A stretch of DNA of 6,859 nt, from NCBI GenBank assembly GCA_000485475.1, contig AXYY01000005.1, forward strand, positions 1 to 6,859, given 5' to 3'. A model generated the notes under the pieces. That model did no database searches, was not told the origin of the DNA, and worked only from the letters and a program-made list of their open reading frames with translations. Every line of letters begins with the position of its first letter. Positions within the stretch are counted from its first letter, which is position 1. A program made the translations under genes and the position numbers. This document shows positions 1-5,728 of this stretch, piece by piece. Source of the DNA: Candidatus Ancillula trichonymphae ImTpAt (GTDB lineage: Bacteria > Actinomycetota > Actinomycetes > Actinomycetales > Bifidobacteriaceae).

Positions 1-459
1 CGGACTCCAGTGGTCAACGCAGTCACCTGCAAAAATAACTACACTTGCACCAAATGCAGCGGCCGCACGAACAATAGCACCTGCATTGCCAGGATCTGAA
101 ATTCTTGAGCAGATTACCGCCAGGTCGCCCGTTTCTGCGTGTTGTAGACTCTGCGGCATTTTAACAACTGCAATGATCGACATCGCATTTTTGGAAATCT
201 TGTCCATAATTGCCGGCGTTGCAGTATCCACCTGAATGTGCTTTTTTTGGGCAACTTTCAGCACATCGCGAATGCGCAAGTTCAGCTCATCATCTTGCAC
301 AATTACGCACTCTACTGCCCCCGAATGCAACTTGATGGCTTGCTCAACCGCATTTACCCCCTCAACGAGGACGCGCCTAGACTTCTCCCGCACCTTCTTT
401 TGTTCAAGTGTGTGATAACCTCTGATTTTTTCAGCGTTGGCGTTAGTAAAATACATCAT
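1..459 (-). CDS. TrmH/SpoU-family RNA 2'-O-ribose methyltransferase, N-terminal part (runs off left edge)
   Basis: Open for 153 codons from ATG at 459 to the window edge, so the C-terminus lies outside. The product would transfer a methyl group from S-adenosylmethionine to a ribose 2'-OH in rRNA or tRNA; the exact target cannot be read here. Residues ~20-45 (KKVREKSRRVLVEGVNAVEQ) match the SpoU substrate-binding domain. Residues 122-133 read DPGNAGAIVRAA, the signature that opens the knotted SPOUT catalytic domain, followed by an FGA..VV...GDCVD block, also typical. The usual later motifs (N-R-G-E and the SLN-x-S-V region) would lie beyond the edge. In many actinobacteria this gene sits between rplT and pheS; here the upstream neighbour is a divergent ssb fragment. 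ATG 459 is preferred because it lies 7 nt behind a -10 box; ATG 456 is the alternative. Family assignment is secure, substrate is not. Confidence 0.9.
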   Translation of the reverse strand, partial: MMYFTNANAEKIRGYHTLEQKKVREKSRRVLVEGVNAVEQAIKLHSGAVECVIVQDDELNLRIRDVLKVAQKKHIQVDTATPAIMDKISKNAMSIIAVVKMPQSLQHAETGDLAVICSRISDPGNAGAIVRAAAAFGASVVIFAGDCVDHWSP

Positions 460-466
460 GCATGTT

Positions 467-472
467 ATTATA
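467..472 (-). promoter_or_regulatory. -10 box of the methyltransferase gene, leaderless arrangement
   Basis: A perfect TATAAT on the minus strand ends 7 nt before the ATG at 459, so transcription would begin at or next to the start codon. There is no Shine-Dalgarno sequence, and only a weak GTTCAT-like -35 near 489-494. The box lies inside the 13-nt palindrome TGTTATTATAACA (463-475), which could be an operator or simply a by-product of the TATAAT sequence. Confidence 0.6.
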
Positions 473-580
473 ACACATGTTGACGAAAATGAACGCATGA
501 CATTGGCAAATTACAGGAGAATTTTGTAAAAATACTACTTCTAGCTGCTCAAAACTTTTGCCGCACAAACAGGTGTGAAC

Positions 581-609
581 TTGACAATGTTGTCTACTTG
601 TGGTATAAT
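581..609 (+). promoter_or_regulatory. Perfect sigma70-type promoter (TTGACA-N17-TATAAT)
   Basis: TTGACA at 581-586 and TATAAT at 604-609 are separated by exactly 17 nt, a full consensus match in both boxes and spacing. Transcription should start near 616, giving a leader of about 95 nt before the ssb fragment at 712. The leader has a short possible hairpin (GCAT 625-628 / ATGC 634-637) and a possible long-range pairing of GGCTG 612-616 with CAGCC 692-696. No recognisable RNA gene is seen in 460-711. Confidence 0.75.
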
Positions 610-711
610 GGGGCTGCTGTGTGGGCATGTAGTATGCTTGTGGCTCGGGCTTGTGCGTTTGGCTATGCATTCAGGCTTGAAGGATTGCGAACAGCCAGAA
701 AGTAGGGAGAC

Positions 712-882
712 ATGAAGAAGCAGATTAGAAAGGGCGTTTCAAACGTAGCTCAGTGCTTGGGCAAAAGCGACCGTGTGATGATACGTGGAACATTAACAGA
801 ACGTGCGTATAAAAAACGTGACGGTGGCGATGGTATAAGCTTAGACTTGTTCGCTGATGTTTGTGGTAAAGGTTATACCTAA
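712..882 (+). pseudogene. ssb: Single-stranded DNA-binding protein fragment (C-terminal half of OB fold)
   Basis: A 56-residue frame that resembles the second half of a bacterial SSB OB domain: NVAQCLGKSDRVMIRGTLTE aligns with the 'N-A-x-L-x-K-G-x-R-V-x-V-x-G-x-L-x-x-R-x-Y' stretch, followed by RAYKKRDGG and a DLFADVCG beta strand. SSB coats single-stranded DNA during replication and repair. Missing are the N-terminal half of the OB fold (usually ~50 residues beginning with a start such as M-N-x-x-x-x-x-G-x-L-T), the long flexible linker, and the acidic C-terminal tip that binds partner proteins. In-frame TAG at 703 blocks upstream extension. An AGGGAG ribosome binding site (704-709) is only 2 nt from the ATG, shorter than usual. 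It lies behind a consensus promoter. Most likely a truncated relic; a small active protein is less likely. The SSB match rests on motif reading only. Confidence 0.6.
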
Positions 883-900
883 CAGAAAAACAGAGTCAGC

Positions 901-1059
901 GGAGGTGTTCTAATATGGGAGAAATATATTATATGTTATAGCATATCCAATAGTTATTATACTATCAGGAGCGTATTTTGTGGTAACAATTGGTATGGAC
1001 CGCTAGTAATGATGACAGGGCTTTGCGCGGTTGGTGCGATAGCAAAATGGCTAGAGTGA
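901..1059 (+). pseudogene. Remnant of a small two-helix membrane protein
   Basis: A strong ribosome binding site GGAGGTG (901-907) sits 7 nt before ATG 915, but that frame stops after eight residues (TAG 939). The frame starting at 938 then reads IAYPIVIILSGAYFVVTIG, a good transmembrane helix, up to TAG 1004. A third frame from 1003 reads LVMMTGLCAVGAIAKWLE, a second hydrophobic helix with a charged end, up to TGA 1057. Read together they give one ~48-residue protein with two membrane helices and two frameshifts. I do not recognise the family. The position behind the ssb fragment, and ahead of another small broken gene with its own ribosome binding site, suggests a former mobile-element or plasmid-type operon, which is inference. 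Confidence 0.5.
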
Positions 1060-1065
1060 TTAACA

Positions 1066-1080
1066 AAGATAGAGAAGGGG
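1066..1080 (+). repeat. 15-nt direct repeat, copy 1
   Basis: AAGATAGAGAAGGGG is repeated exactly at 1308-1322. This copy contains the ribosome binding site for the broken small gene at 1087. Copy 2 lies directly before the leaderless bacteriocin fragment. Confidence 0.7.
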
Positions 1081-1086
1081 AAACGA

Positions 1087-1301
1087 ATGAACGAAAAGAA
1101 ACATATACTAGACACACAAGTGAACGAGCTTGTGGTAATCAATGCAGACATTCTGAACGAGAATGTACTTACTTAAACAGTCTAACCGAGGACATAATGC
1201 AATCTAATCCTGATAGTATTATAGACGGCGAAGACAGACTATGACTATTGCTTGACGAGGCAAGCGAGAGATTACAAACTTTTGCTGAGTGCTTGCGCTA
1301 A
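1087..1301 (+). pseudogene. Broken gene for a small acidic protein of unknown function
   Basis: ATG 1087 lies 6 nt behind AGAGAAGGGG. The first 29 residues (beginning MNEKKHILDTQVNELVVINA) end at TAA 1174. The reading continues one frame over as LNSLTEDIMQSNPDSIIDGE up to TGA 1242, and after that single TGA, in the same frame, as LLLDEASERLQTFAECLR to TAA 1299. Repaired, this is a ~70-residue acidic, probably helical soluble protein. I cannot assign a family. One frameshift plus one in-frame stop argues for recent inactivation. It could be a plasmid or phage accessory gene, judging only from the company of the ssb fragment. Confidence 0.45.
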
Positions 1302-1307
1302 ATCAGG

Positions 1308-1322
1308 AAGATAGAGAAGGGG
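1308..1322 (+). repeat. 15-nt direct repeat, copy 2
   Basis: Exact second copy of AAGATAGAGAAGGGG (copy 1 at 1066-1080). It ends where the bacteriocin reading begins, so it may mark the place where the bacteriocin start codon and signal peptide were lost. Confidence 0.7.
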
Positions 1323-1466
1323 GGGATGGAACTGGACATATGGAATTCAAAACGATCAGTGTATATCACGCTATTTTCACGGTGAGCGCCGTCACTATGC
1401 AAATACGGTCAACGGCAATGGAGATTCAAACGGACGTGTGTATGCTGATGCAAACGCTATCTATAT
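1321..1466 (+). pseudogene. Lactococcin 972-family bacteriocin fragment (mature part, leader missing)
   Basis: The frame beginning at 1321 reads GGWNWTYGI, then SRYFHGERRHYANTVNGNG, then NGRVYADANAIY. This matches the lactococcin 972 pattern: an N-terminal G-x-W-x-x-G-(V/I), then S-x-Y-x-H-G-x-x-x-H-x-x-T-V, then a glycine/asparagine turn and a V/A-x-A strand. Lactococcin 972 is a secreted peptide of about 66 residues that blocks septum formation through lipid II; whether this relative did the same is unknown. The gene lacks a start codon and Sec signal peptide (in-frame TAG at 1312), and its last ~10-15 residues are gone. At about 1461-1470 the homologous reading changes frame into the tail of an ABC ATPase, so a deletion probably joined the two genes. 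The following transporter pieces fit the usual bacteriocin neighbourhood. Confidence 0.72.
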
Positions 1467-1601
1467 AGTTTTAACATTCTTAAAGAATTGGCGGACAATG
1501 GAGCGATTGTAGTCACTGCAACTCACGATTCTAGAGTTATACAAAATGTAAACACCACGAAAATATTCAGGATCAATGATAGAATTTTGGTTAATTTATA
1601 A
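1461..1601 (+). pseudogene. C-terminal remnant of an ABC transporter ATP-binding protein
   Basis: The last ~45 residues of an ATPase, beginning near FNILKELADNGAIVVTATHD. This is the end of the ABC domain: the helix after Walker B, then the strand AIVVTATHD with the switch histidine (H-loop), then KIFRINDRIL, corresponding to the family's 'd-x-i-x-l-x-d-G-x-I' end strands. Walker A, the signature motif and Walker B are absent. In lactococcin 972 clusters an ATPase of the LolD/MacB type energises export or immunity together with a DUF1430 membrane protein, and exactly such a protein follows 15 nt downstream. The junction with the bacteriocin fragment is out of frame, so no functional fusion results. 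Confidence 0.7.
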
Positions 1602-1616
1602 CAAAGGATTTCATTC

Positions 1617-3636
1617 ATGAACATCGCTAAATATGCAAGTGTGGAGTGATGGTATTTGTCACGTTCAATAATTATTCCAAAATTGGCATTAGAGATACTG
1701 ATTATTCATTCACAATTAAATTACGCAAATGCCTGATAATATTACGAAGACAAAAATTCTTGAGGATATAAATAATACTGCACGCAATTTGGGCATCAAT
1801 ATTTACTATACATATGGAGAAGAAACGCAGAACGCACACAACAAGAACATATATTCTTTTGTTGGTGATGTCGATGACCACAACAAAGTAGTGTCGGAAT
1901 ATGATCATTTATTTAACCCAACTGAGAGAGGTACATTTCATGATTATCGAGAACTTGAACAGCGATCTGTCTTTGGACTATACTATACCAATTGTCCAGC
2001 AAACAGCACACACAAACTTGTACAAATGTTATCTGATAAGAGAATATACGAGCAGACGCATTGACAAAAAATCAAAGTTATTTTGAATCCGCAGTGCAAA
2101 CAATTCCAAAATATGGATTTTTAATGTTGTTTTATGTTTTCCTCTTTGATTTTTTTTGTAATTCTACAAGCGTTTTTGAAGAACAAGAAGAATAATTTTT
2201 ATTTACTTGACATTAGGGAAATCTTACAGTTTAATAATGCTCAGGAATATTTTATCGGTTCTTGTCGCGGATGTTACAGGTGTGATTATTGCTCTAGTAG
2301 GAATTAGTATATTCTTGTTCTCATATAACCAACTACACGATTTTTCAGCATTCTTTTTATATTTATAGCACTAGTAGTTTTTCAGTTCATTTTTGTGCTG
2401 GTGAGTTGTCTTGTTGTTGAACTATAACGGAATCTCATTCATTTTCAATTCAATATCTACTCGAAAAAACAAACAATTCTCTTGTCCTAAAAGCCCTAAG
2501 TGTTTTGCAGATAACTATTTTTATCTTGCTAATTTCATTTGGATAATCCACCTATCAAAAGGTAAATGTTCTTAGTAATAATATTGAAGTACTTAAAAAT
2601 TATAACGCGATCAAGAATTATGTTGCCTTTACAACACAGGTGGGTCCATTCTCGAGGATGATTTATATCAAGTTATCGCCAAATTTATGAAAGAAGAAGA
2701 AAGTAAGGACAAGTTGATTTTTGCAAATTATCATAATTCAACGTTGTCATCAGAAATTGCCGACGATCCATTTATTTTTTATACTGATACCAGTAACTTT
2801 TTAACAAGAATATGATTGTCAATAGTTTGTTCGTAAAAAATAACAATATACTTGATTTGAGAAATAATAAAGTTGAAGTGGACTCGCAAAAGGATGGTAA
2901 TACAATTTATTTATTATTTCCTGAGTCACATCTAAATCTAGAATCTCAAAAAAACAGGAATACTAAAATGGCTATCATCTGATTTAGTAGGCACAACCAA
3001 ATTGAAAATCTAGAAATTAACCTCTTACCGATAAAAGATAATCAAGAAATTGCAGTATTTAATTCATCCTATCAAAATATCATCGCATCAAATAATTATT
3101 TTGTCGTTTTACCTTACACACAAAATTTTCTAAATGATTACCAACTATCAACGAATTTCGGATTTTCCCAGTCAAATTATGATAATACCAATAACGATGT
3201 TGAAACAGAACTCAATAAATACAACGTATGAAAAAAGTATATAAATTCGACAACCTATGTTTCAGATAGTGTTAATTCACAAATTCAAATAGAAATTGTT
3301 GAAACTTCAGTCTTCAGCATCGGTATTTTTCTGGCAATATTTACTTCCTACATGGGATTTATCTTTACTACAACTTGAGGCAAAAGAGACTGTTAATATT
3401 ACAACTCAGTGGTGTCACCTTTTCATGAAAGGACACTATTCAAGGTTGTTTATTCTCTAGTTATTCCGACGATTTCTGCTCTCGTAGCGTATTCAACTGT
3501 GGATAAATACAACATTCAAGATTTCGAATATGCGCAACTATCTGCAGCCATAGTCATCTTCAACGTTGCGATATTTCTGCTGAATGTCAATAAACTTGAC
3601 AGTAAGTGCCTAGTGAATCACAGGAAGCTCCTGTAG
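1617..3636 (+). pseudogene. Bacteriocin-associated integral membrane protein (DUF1430 type), multiply frameshifted
   Basis: The ~2.0-kb stretch would encode ~670 residues, about the length of the DUF1430 'bacteriocin-associated integral membrane protein' that pairs with a lactococcin 972 ABC ATPase. ATG 1617 follows AAAGGA with an 8-nt gap, but the frame stops at once. Homologous-looking pieces then follow in order: an ectodomain (1729-2064, KILEDINNTARNLGINIYYT); YFESAVQTIPKYGFLMLFYV (from about 2076) leading into a membrane helix completed one frame over; a helix VTGVIIALVGISIFLFSYNQ in 2237-2368; FIALVVFQFIFVLVSCLVV from 2362; ALSVLQITIFILLISFG from 2493; GGSILEDDLYQVIAKFMKEE (2639-2815); and finally one frame from 2812 to 3636 with an extracellular domain and terminal helices (VFSIGIFLAIFTSYMGFIF, then VVYSLVIPTISALVAYS and LSAAIVIFNVAIFLL). 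At least six frame changes and stops at 2544, 2980, 3229, 3376 and 3394 show it is dead. The stretch is visibly more A+T-rich than glyS, consistent with decay or acquisition by transfer. Confidence 0.7.
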
Positions 3637-3658
3637 ACAACTAGCCGCATAAGGTCTC

Positions 3659-3726
3659 TTTTGCGAAGCAAAACACAATCAACCTACGCACCTGCGCATA
3701 AATAAATCTGTGTTTGCTTCGCAAAC
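3659..3726. repeat. Inverted repeat pair, each arm a hairpin, at the 3' end of folA
   Basis: Left arm 3659-3677 contains TTTTGC-GAA-GCAAAA followed by CACA. Right arm 3709-3726 contains GTTTGC-TTC-GCAAAC preceded by TGT. Each arm can fold on itself (6-bp stem, 3-nt loop), and the two arms are near reverse complements of each other with one indel. The left hairpin lies just past the folA stop and the right one lies inside the folA C-terminal extension. There is no run of T, so a normal intrinsic terminator is doubtful; a small repetitive element is an alternative. Confidence 0.6.
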
Positions 3727-4254
3727 ACCGCTAAACTTGCGTACCTGCACAAACTTGTTGTATATGAGCACCCGCCACCGAACAACTTCCCCATCTTTTT
3801 CTTGATTAGAATCTTTCCAGTCTCCCTCGTGCACCAGTTCAAATTTCGCAGGTATTCTGGGAGCATATGCATCAACCTCATAGTTCGCGCTCAATTCGGT
3901 CACAATCAGCTCGTTGGCTGCGCACATAAACTGCTCGTAAACACTTGCACCTCCAATAATGAACACATCTTCGTGTTCGGAAAGTGCCACAATCTGATCA
4001 AAGTTCAACCTCTTAGCACCCGGAAACCGCTTCAAAAACTGCTCATCGCTAACTGAACTTAAAACAACATTGTTGCGGTTACTCAGAGGTCTAGCATTTT
4101 TTGGTAGTCCTTCCCAAGTCTTGCGTCCCATGATAACGGTTTTGTCAGTTGTCATATTCTTGAAGTGCCTAAAATCTTCAGGTAAATACCACGCCATTTT
4201 CCCATTCAGCCCAATTCCGCCACAACTGTCCTGTGCCCAGATCATCTTCAACAC
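3679..4254 (-). CDS. folA: Dihydrofolate reductase
   Basis: Reduces dihydrofolate to tetrahydrofolate with NADPH in the cytoplasm, supplying one-carbon units for thymidylate, purine and methionine synthesis. It has 191 codons. Seen: MLKMIWAQDSCGGIGLNGKM at the N-terminus (the actinobacterial IWAQ..G.IG pattern), W22 and P25-E-D27 with the catalytic acid D27, MGRKTWEGLP (42-51, NADPH binding), NVVLSS (62-67), VFIIGGASVYEQF (97-109, the GG cofactor loop), and TELSANYEVDAYAP (119-132). All expected active-site residues are present. The family normally ends near RWRVLIYNK (159-167); about 24 further residues follow, crossing a hairpin repeat. GTG 4254 is chosen because MLKMIWAQ then lines up with the M-x-x-x-I-W-A-Q start of actinobacterial FolA, and because it sits 6 nt behind a -10 box. 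ATG 4245, with AAGGG 8 nt upstream, is the alternative. Divergent from glyS. Confidence 0.95.
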   Translation of the reverse strand: MLKMIWAQDSCGGIGLNGKMAWYLPEDFRHFKNMTTDKTVIMGRKTWEGLPKNARPLSNRNNVVLSSVSDEQFLKRFPGAKRLNFDQIVALSEHEDVFIIGGASVYEQFMCAANELIVTELSANYEVDAYAPRIPAKFELVHEGDWKDSNQEKDGEVVRWRVLIYNKFVQVRKFSGVCEANTDLFMRRCVG

Positions 4255-4260
4255 CCTTCA

Positions 4261-4266
4261 ATTATA
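4261..4266 (-). promoter_or_regulatory. -10 box of folA, leaderless arrangement
   Basis: TATAAT on the minus strand ends 6 nt before GTG 4254, so the expected transcription start coincides with the start codon. No convincing -35 hexamer is found 16-18 nt upstream. It is the second gene in this window with this spacing. The box lies 18 nt from the glyS -10 box on the opposite strand, so the two divergent promoters share the same short region. Confidence 0.6.
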
Positions 4267-4284
4267 CCACACCTGAAAATGTGC

Positions 4285-4313
4285 TATACTGTAAGGTGAG
4301 TGTGTTTAGGGAG
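4285..4313 (+). promoter_or_regulatory. glyS -10 box and ribosome binding site
   Basis: TATACT at 4285-4290 is a good -10 box (expected start near 4297; -35 poorly conserved, TTATAC at 4262-4267 with 17-nt spacing). AGGGAG at 4308-4313 is 5 nt before ATG 4319 and fixes the glyS start. Unlike its divergent neighbour folA, glyS therefore has a normal leader of about 20 nt. Confidence 0.55.
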
Positions 4314-4318
4314 TTAGT

Positions 4319-5725
4319 ATGGCAACCAAACTTGATAATGTCGTAAGTCTAGCAAAGAGACGCGGATTCGTTTTTCCGTGCGGCGATATTTATGGCGGCG
4401 TTCGTTCTGCGTGGGATTACGGACCACTAGGTGTTGAATTAAAGGAGAATATCAAGCGTCAGTGGTGGAAGCATATGGTGCAATCAAGGGACAATGTTGT
4501 TGGGCTGGACTCTTCAGTTATCTTGCCGCGCGAGGTCTGGATTGCATCTGGTCATGTTGGGGTCTTCAACGATCCGCTTACTGAGTGCATGAATTGTCAC
4601 AGGAGGTTCCGCTTTGATCATCTTGAAGAGCAGTATGGGGAGAAGCGCAACGAATCGCCGAGTAGTGCGAGTGTAATTGTGTGCCCGAACTGTGGAGTAA
4701 GAGGTAGTTGGACTGAGCTGAAAGATTTCAACATGATGCTTAAAACTTATCTTGGTGTTGTTGAGGACGAAGACGATTTGCATTATCTACGCCCAGAAAC
4801 TGCGCAAGGAATTTTCATCAACTTCGCCAATGTGATGGGGGCCGCACGCATGAAGCCACCGTTTGGAATTGGTCAGATTGGTAAGTCATTCCGCAACGAA
4901 ATAACGCCTGGGAACTTCATATTCCGCACAAGGGAGTTCGAGCAGATGGAGGTGGAGTTCTTCGTTAAACCTGGTGAAGATGAGAAGTGGCACGAATACT
5001 GGATTGAAGAACGGTTCAGTTGGTATACAAATCTTGGTATAAATCCTGAGAACTTACGCATTTTCGAACATCCGCAGGAAAAGTTGAGCCACTATTCTAA
5101 GCGTACAGTTGACATTGAATACAAGTTTGAGTTTCAGGGTAGTTCGTGGGGTGAACTTGAAGGTATTGCGAATCGAACTGATTTTGATTTGACTACGCAC
5201 AGTAAGCATTCTGGAAAAGACTTAATCTTCAACAATCCAAATGGCGGCAAAAAACTTGCTGAGAACAAATTCGAGGGTGAAAAGTATACGCCGTTTGTTA
5301 TTGAGCCGGCCGCAGGTTTGACGAGGAGTTTGATGGCATTTCTACTAGACGCATATAATGAAGATGAAGCGGTTAGTGCAAAAGGTGGCGTTGACAAGCG
5401 CGTTGTTCTGCGGTTGGATCCACGCCTCAGCCCCGTGAAGGTTGCAGTTTTACCGCTGAGTCGAAATGAGGAGTTGAGCCCCAAAGCCAGGCATATTGCT
5501 ACGAACTTGCGGCAGTTTTGGAATGTTGACTACGATGATGCAGGTGCAATTGGGCGCAGGTATCGTCGTCAAGATGAAATTGGTACACCTTTTTGTATTA
5601 CTTATGACTTCGAGTCGCTCGATGATAATGCAGTTACGGTTCGTTTCCGCGACACCATGGATCAGCAACGAGTTGAAATCGACTACCTGCAGAATTTCTT
5701 CGCTTCCAGATTGCTGGGGTGCTAA
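4319..5725 (+). CDS. glyS: Glycyl-tRNA synthetase, alpha2 (single-chain) type
   Basis: Charges tRNA-Gly with glycine at the expense of ATP. At 468 residues it has the normal length for the dimeric single-chain enzyme of actinobacteria, archaea and eukaryotes, as opposed to the GlyQ/GlyS heterotetramer. Class II catalytic core: RRGFVFPCGDIYGGVRSAWD near residues 14-33; DYGPLG at 33-38 and LDSSVILPREVWIASGHV (63-80) around motif 1; zinc-binding cysteines C90/C93 and C122/C125; YLRPETAQGIF (156-166); motif 2 FRNEITP (191-197) with R203-T-R205-E206-F; WGELEGIANRTDFDL (277-291); motif 3 GLTRSLMAFL (333-342). The anticodon-binding domain occupies about 365-468 (PVKVAVLPL near 372-380; GTPFCITYD 422-430; VTVRFRDTMDQQRVEID 439-455). 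No stops or gaps, and all Trp codons checked are TGG. The stop is 3 nt before the metA remnant, suggesting former cotranscription. Confidence 0.97.
   Translation: MATKLDNVVSLAKRRGFVFPCGDIYGGVRSAWDYGPLGVELKENIKRQWWKHMVQSRDNVVGLDSSVILPREVWIASGHVGVFNDPLTECMNCHRRFRFDHLEEQYGEKRNESPSSASVIVCPNCGVRGSWTELKDFNMMLKTYLGVVEDEDDLHYLRPETAQGIFINFANVMGAARMKPPFGIGQIGKSFRNEITPGNFIFRTREFEQMEVEFFVKPGEDEKWHEYWIEERFSWYTNLGINPENLRIFEHPQEKLSHYSKRTVDIEYKFEFQGSSWGELEGIANRTDFDLTTHSKHSGKDLIFNNPNGGKKLAENKFEGEKYTPFVIEPAAGLTRSLMAFLLDAYNEDEAVSAKGGVDKRVVLRLDPRLSPVKVAVLPLSRNEELSPKARHIATNLRQFWNVDYDDAGAIGRRYRRQDEIGTPFCITYDFESLDDNAVTVRFRDTMDQQRVEIDYLQNFFASRLLGC
5681..5698 (+). repeat. 18-nt near-repeat, copy in glyS 3' end
   Basis: GACTACCTGCAGAATTTC here and GACTACCCGCAGAATTTC at 5741-5758 match at 17 of 18 positions, exactly 60 nt apart. 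This copy encodes DYLQNF of the GlyRS C-terminus. Confidence 0.6.
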
Positions 5726-5728
5726 GAC

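Noticed and set aside
443..670. Minus-strand open frame of 75 residues rich in Cys and His, upstream of the methyltransferase.
   Set aside because: No ribosome binding site before its ATG. It covers the consensus promoter on the other strand and the methyltransferase promoter, and shows no family motif. Likely chance.
611..711. Leader region with some likeness to a small SRP RNA (a TCAGG...GAAGGA...CAGCC order of blocks behind a strong promoter).
   Set aside because: The conserved SRP tetraloop and asymmetric loop cannot be drawn because five extra bases interrupt the core, and no long pairing stem is seen. Treated as an mRNA leader.
990..1244. 84-residue plus-strand open frame.
   Set aside because: Its first half is an out-of-frame shadow of the membrane remnant and the MNEKK gene; only its second half (from about 1170) belongs to the broken small gene, where it is included.
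2812..3636. Possible recoding of TGA as tryptophan: three of the four in-frame stops in this otherwise open ~275-codon stretch are TGA.
   Set aside because: glyS and folA use TGG for tryptophan and contain no in-frame TGA. The TGA positions do not fall at obvious conserved tryptophans, one stop is TAA, and the same gene has several frameshifts. Ordinary decay explains it.
5134..5484. 116-residue minus-strand open frame inside glyS.
   Set aside because: Shadow of a strongly conserved coding sequence on the opposite strand, with no ribosome binding site or motif.
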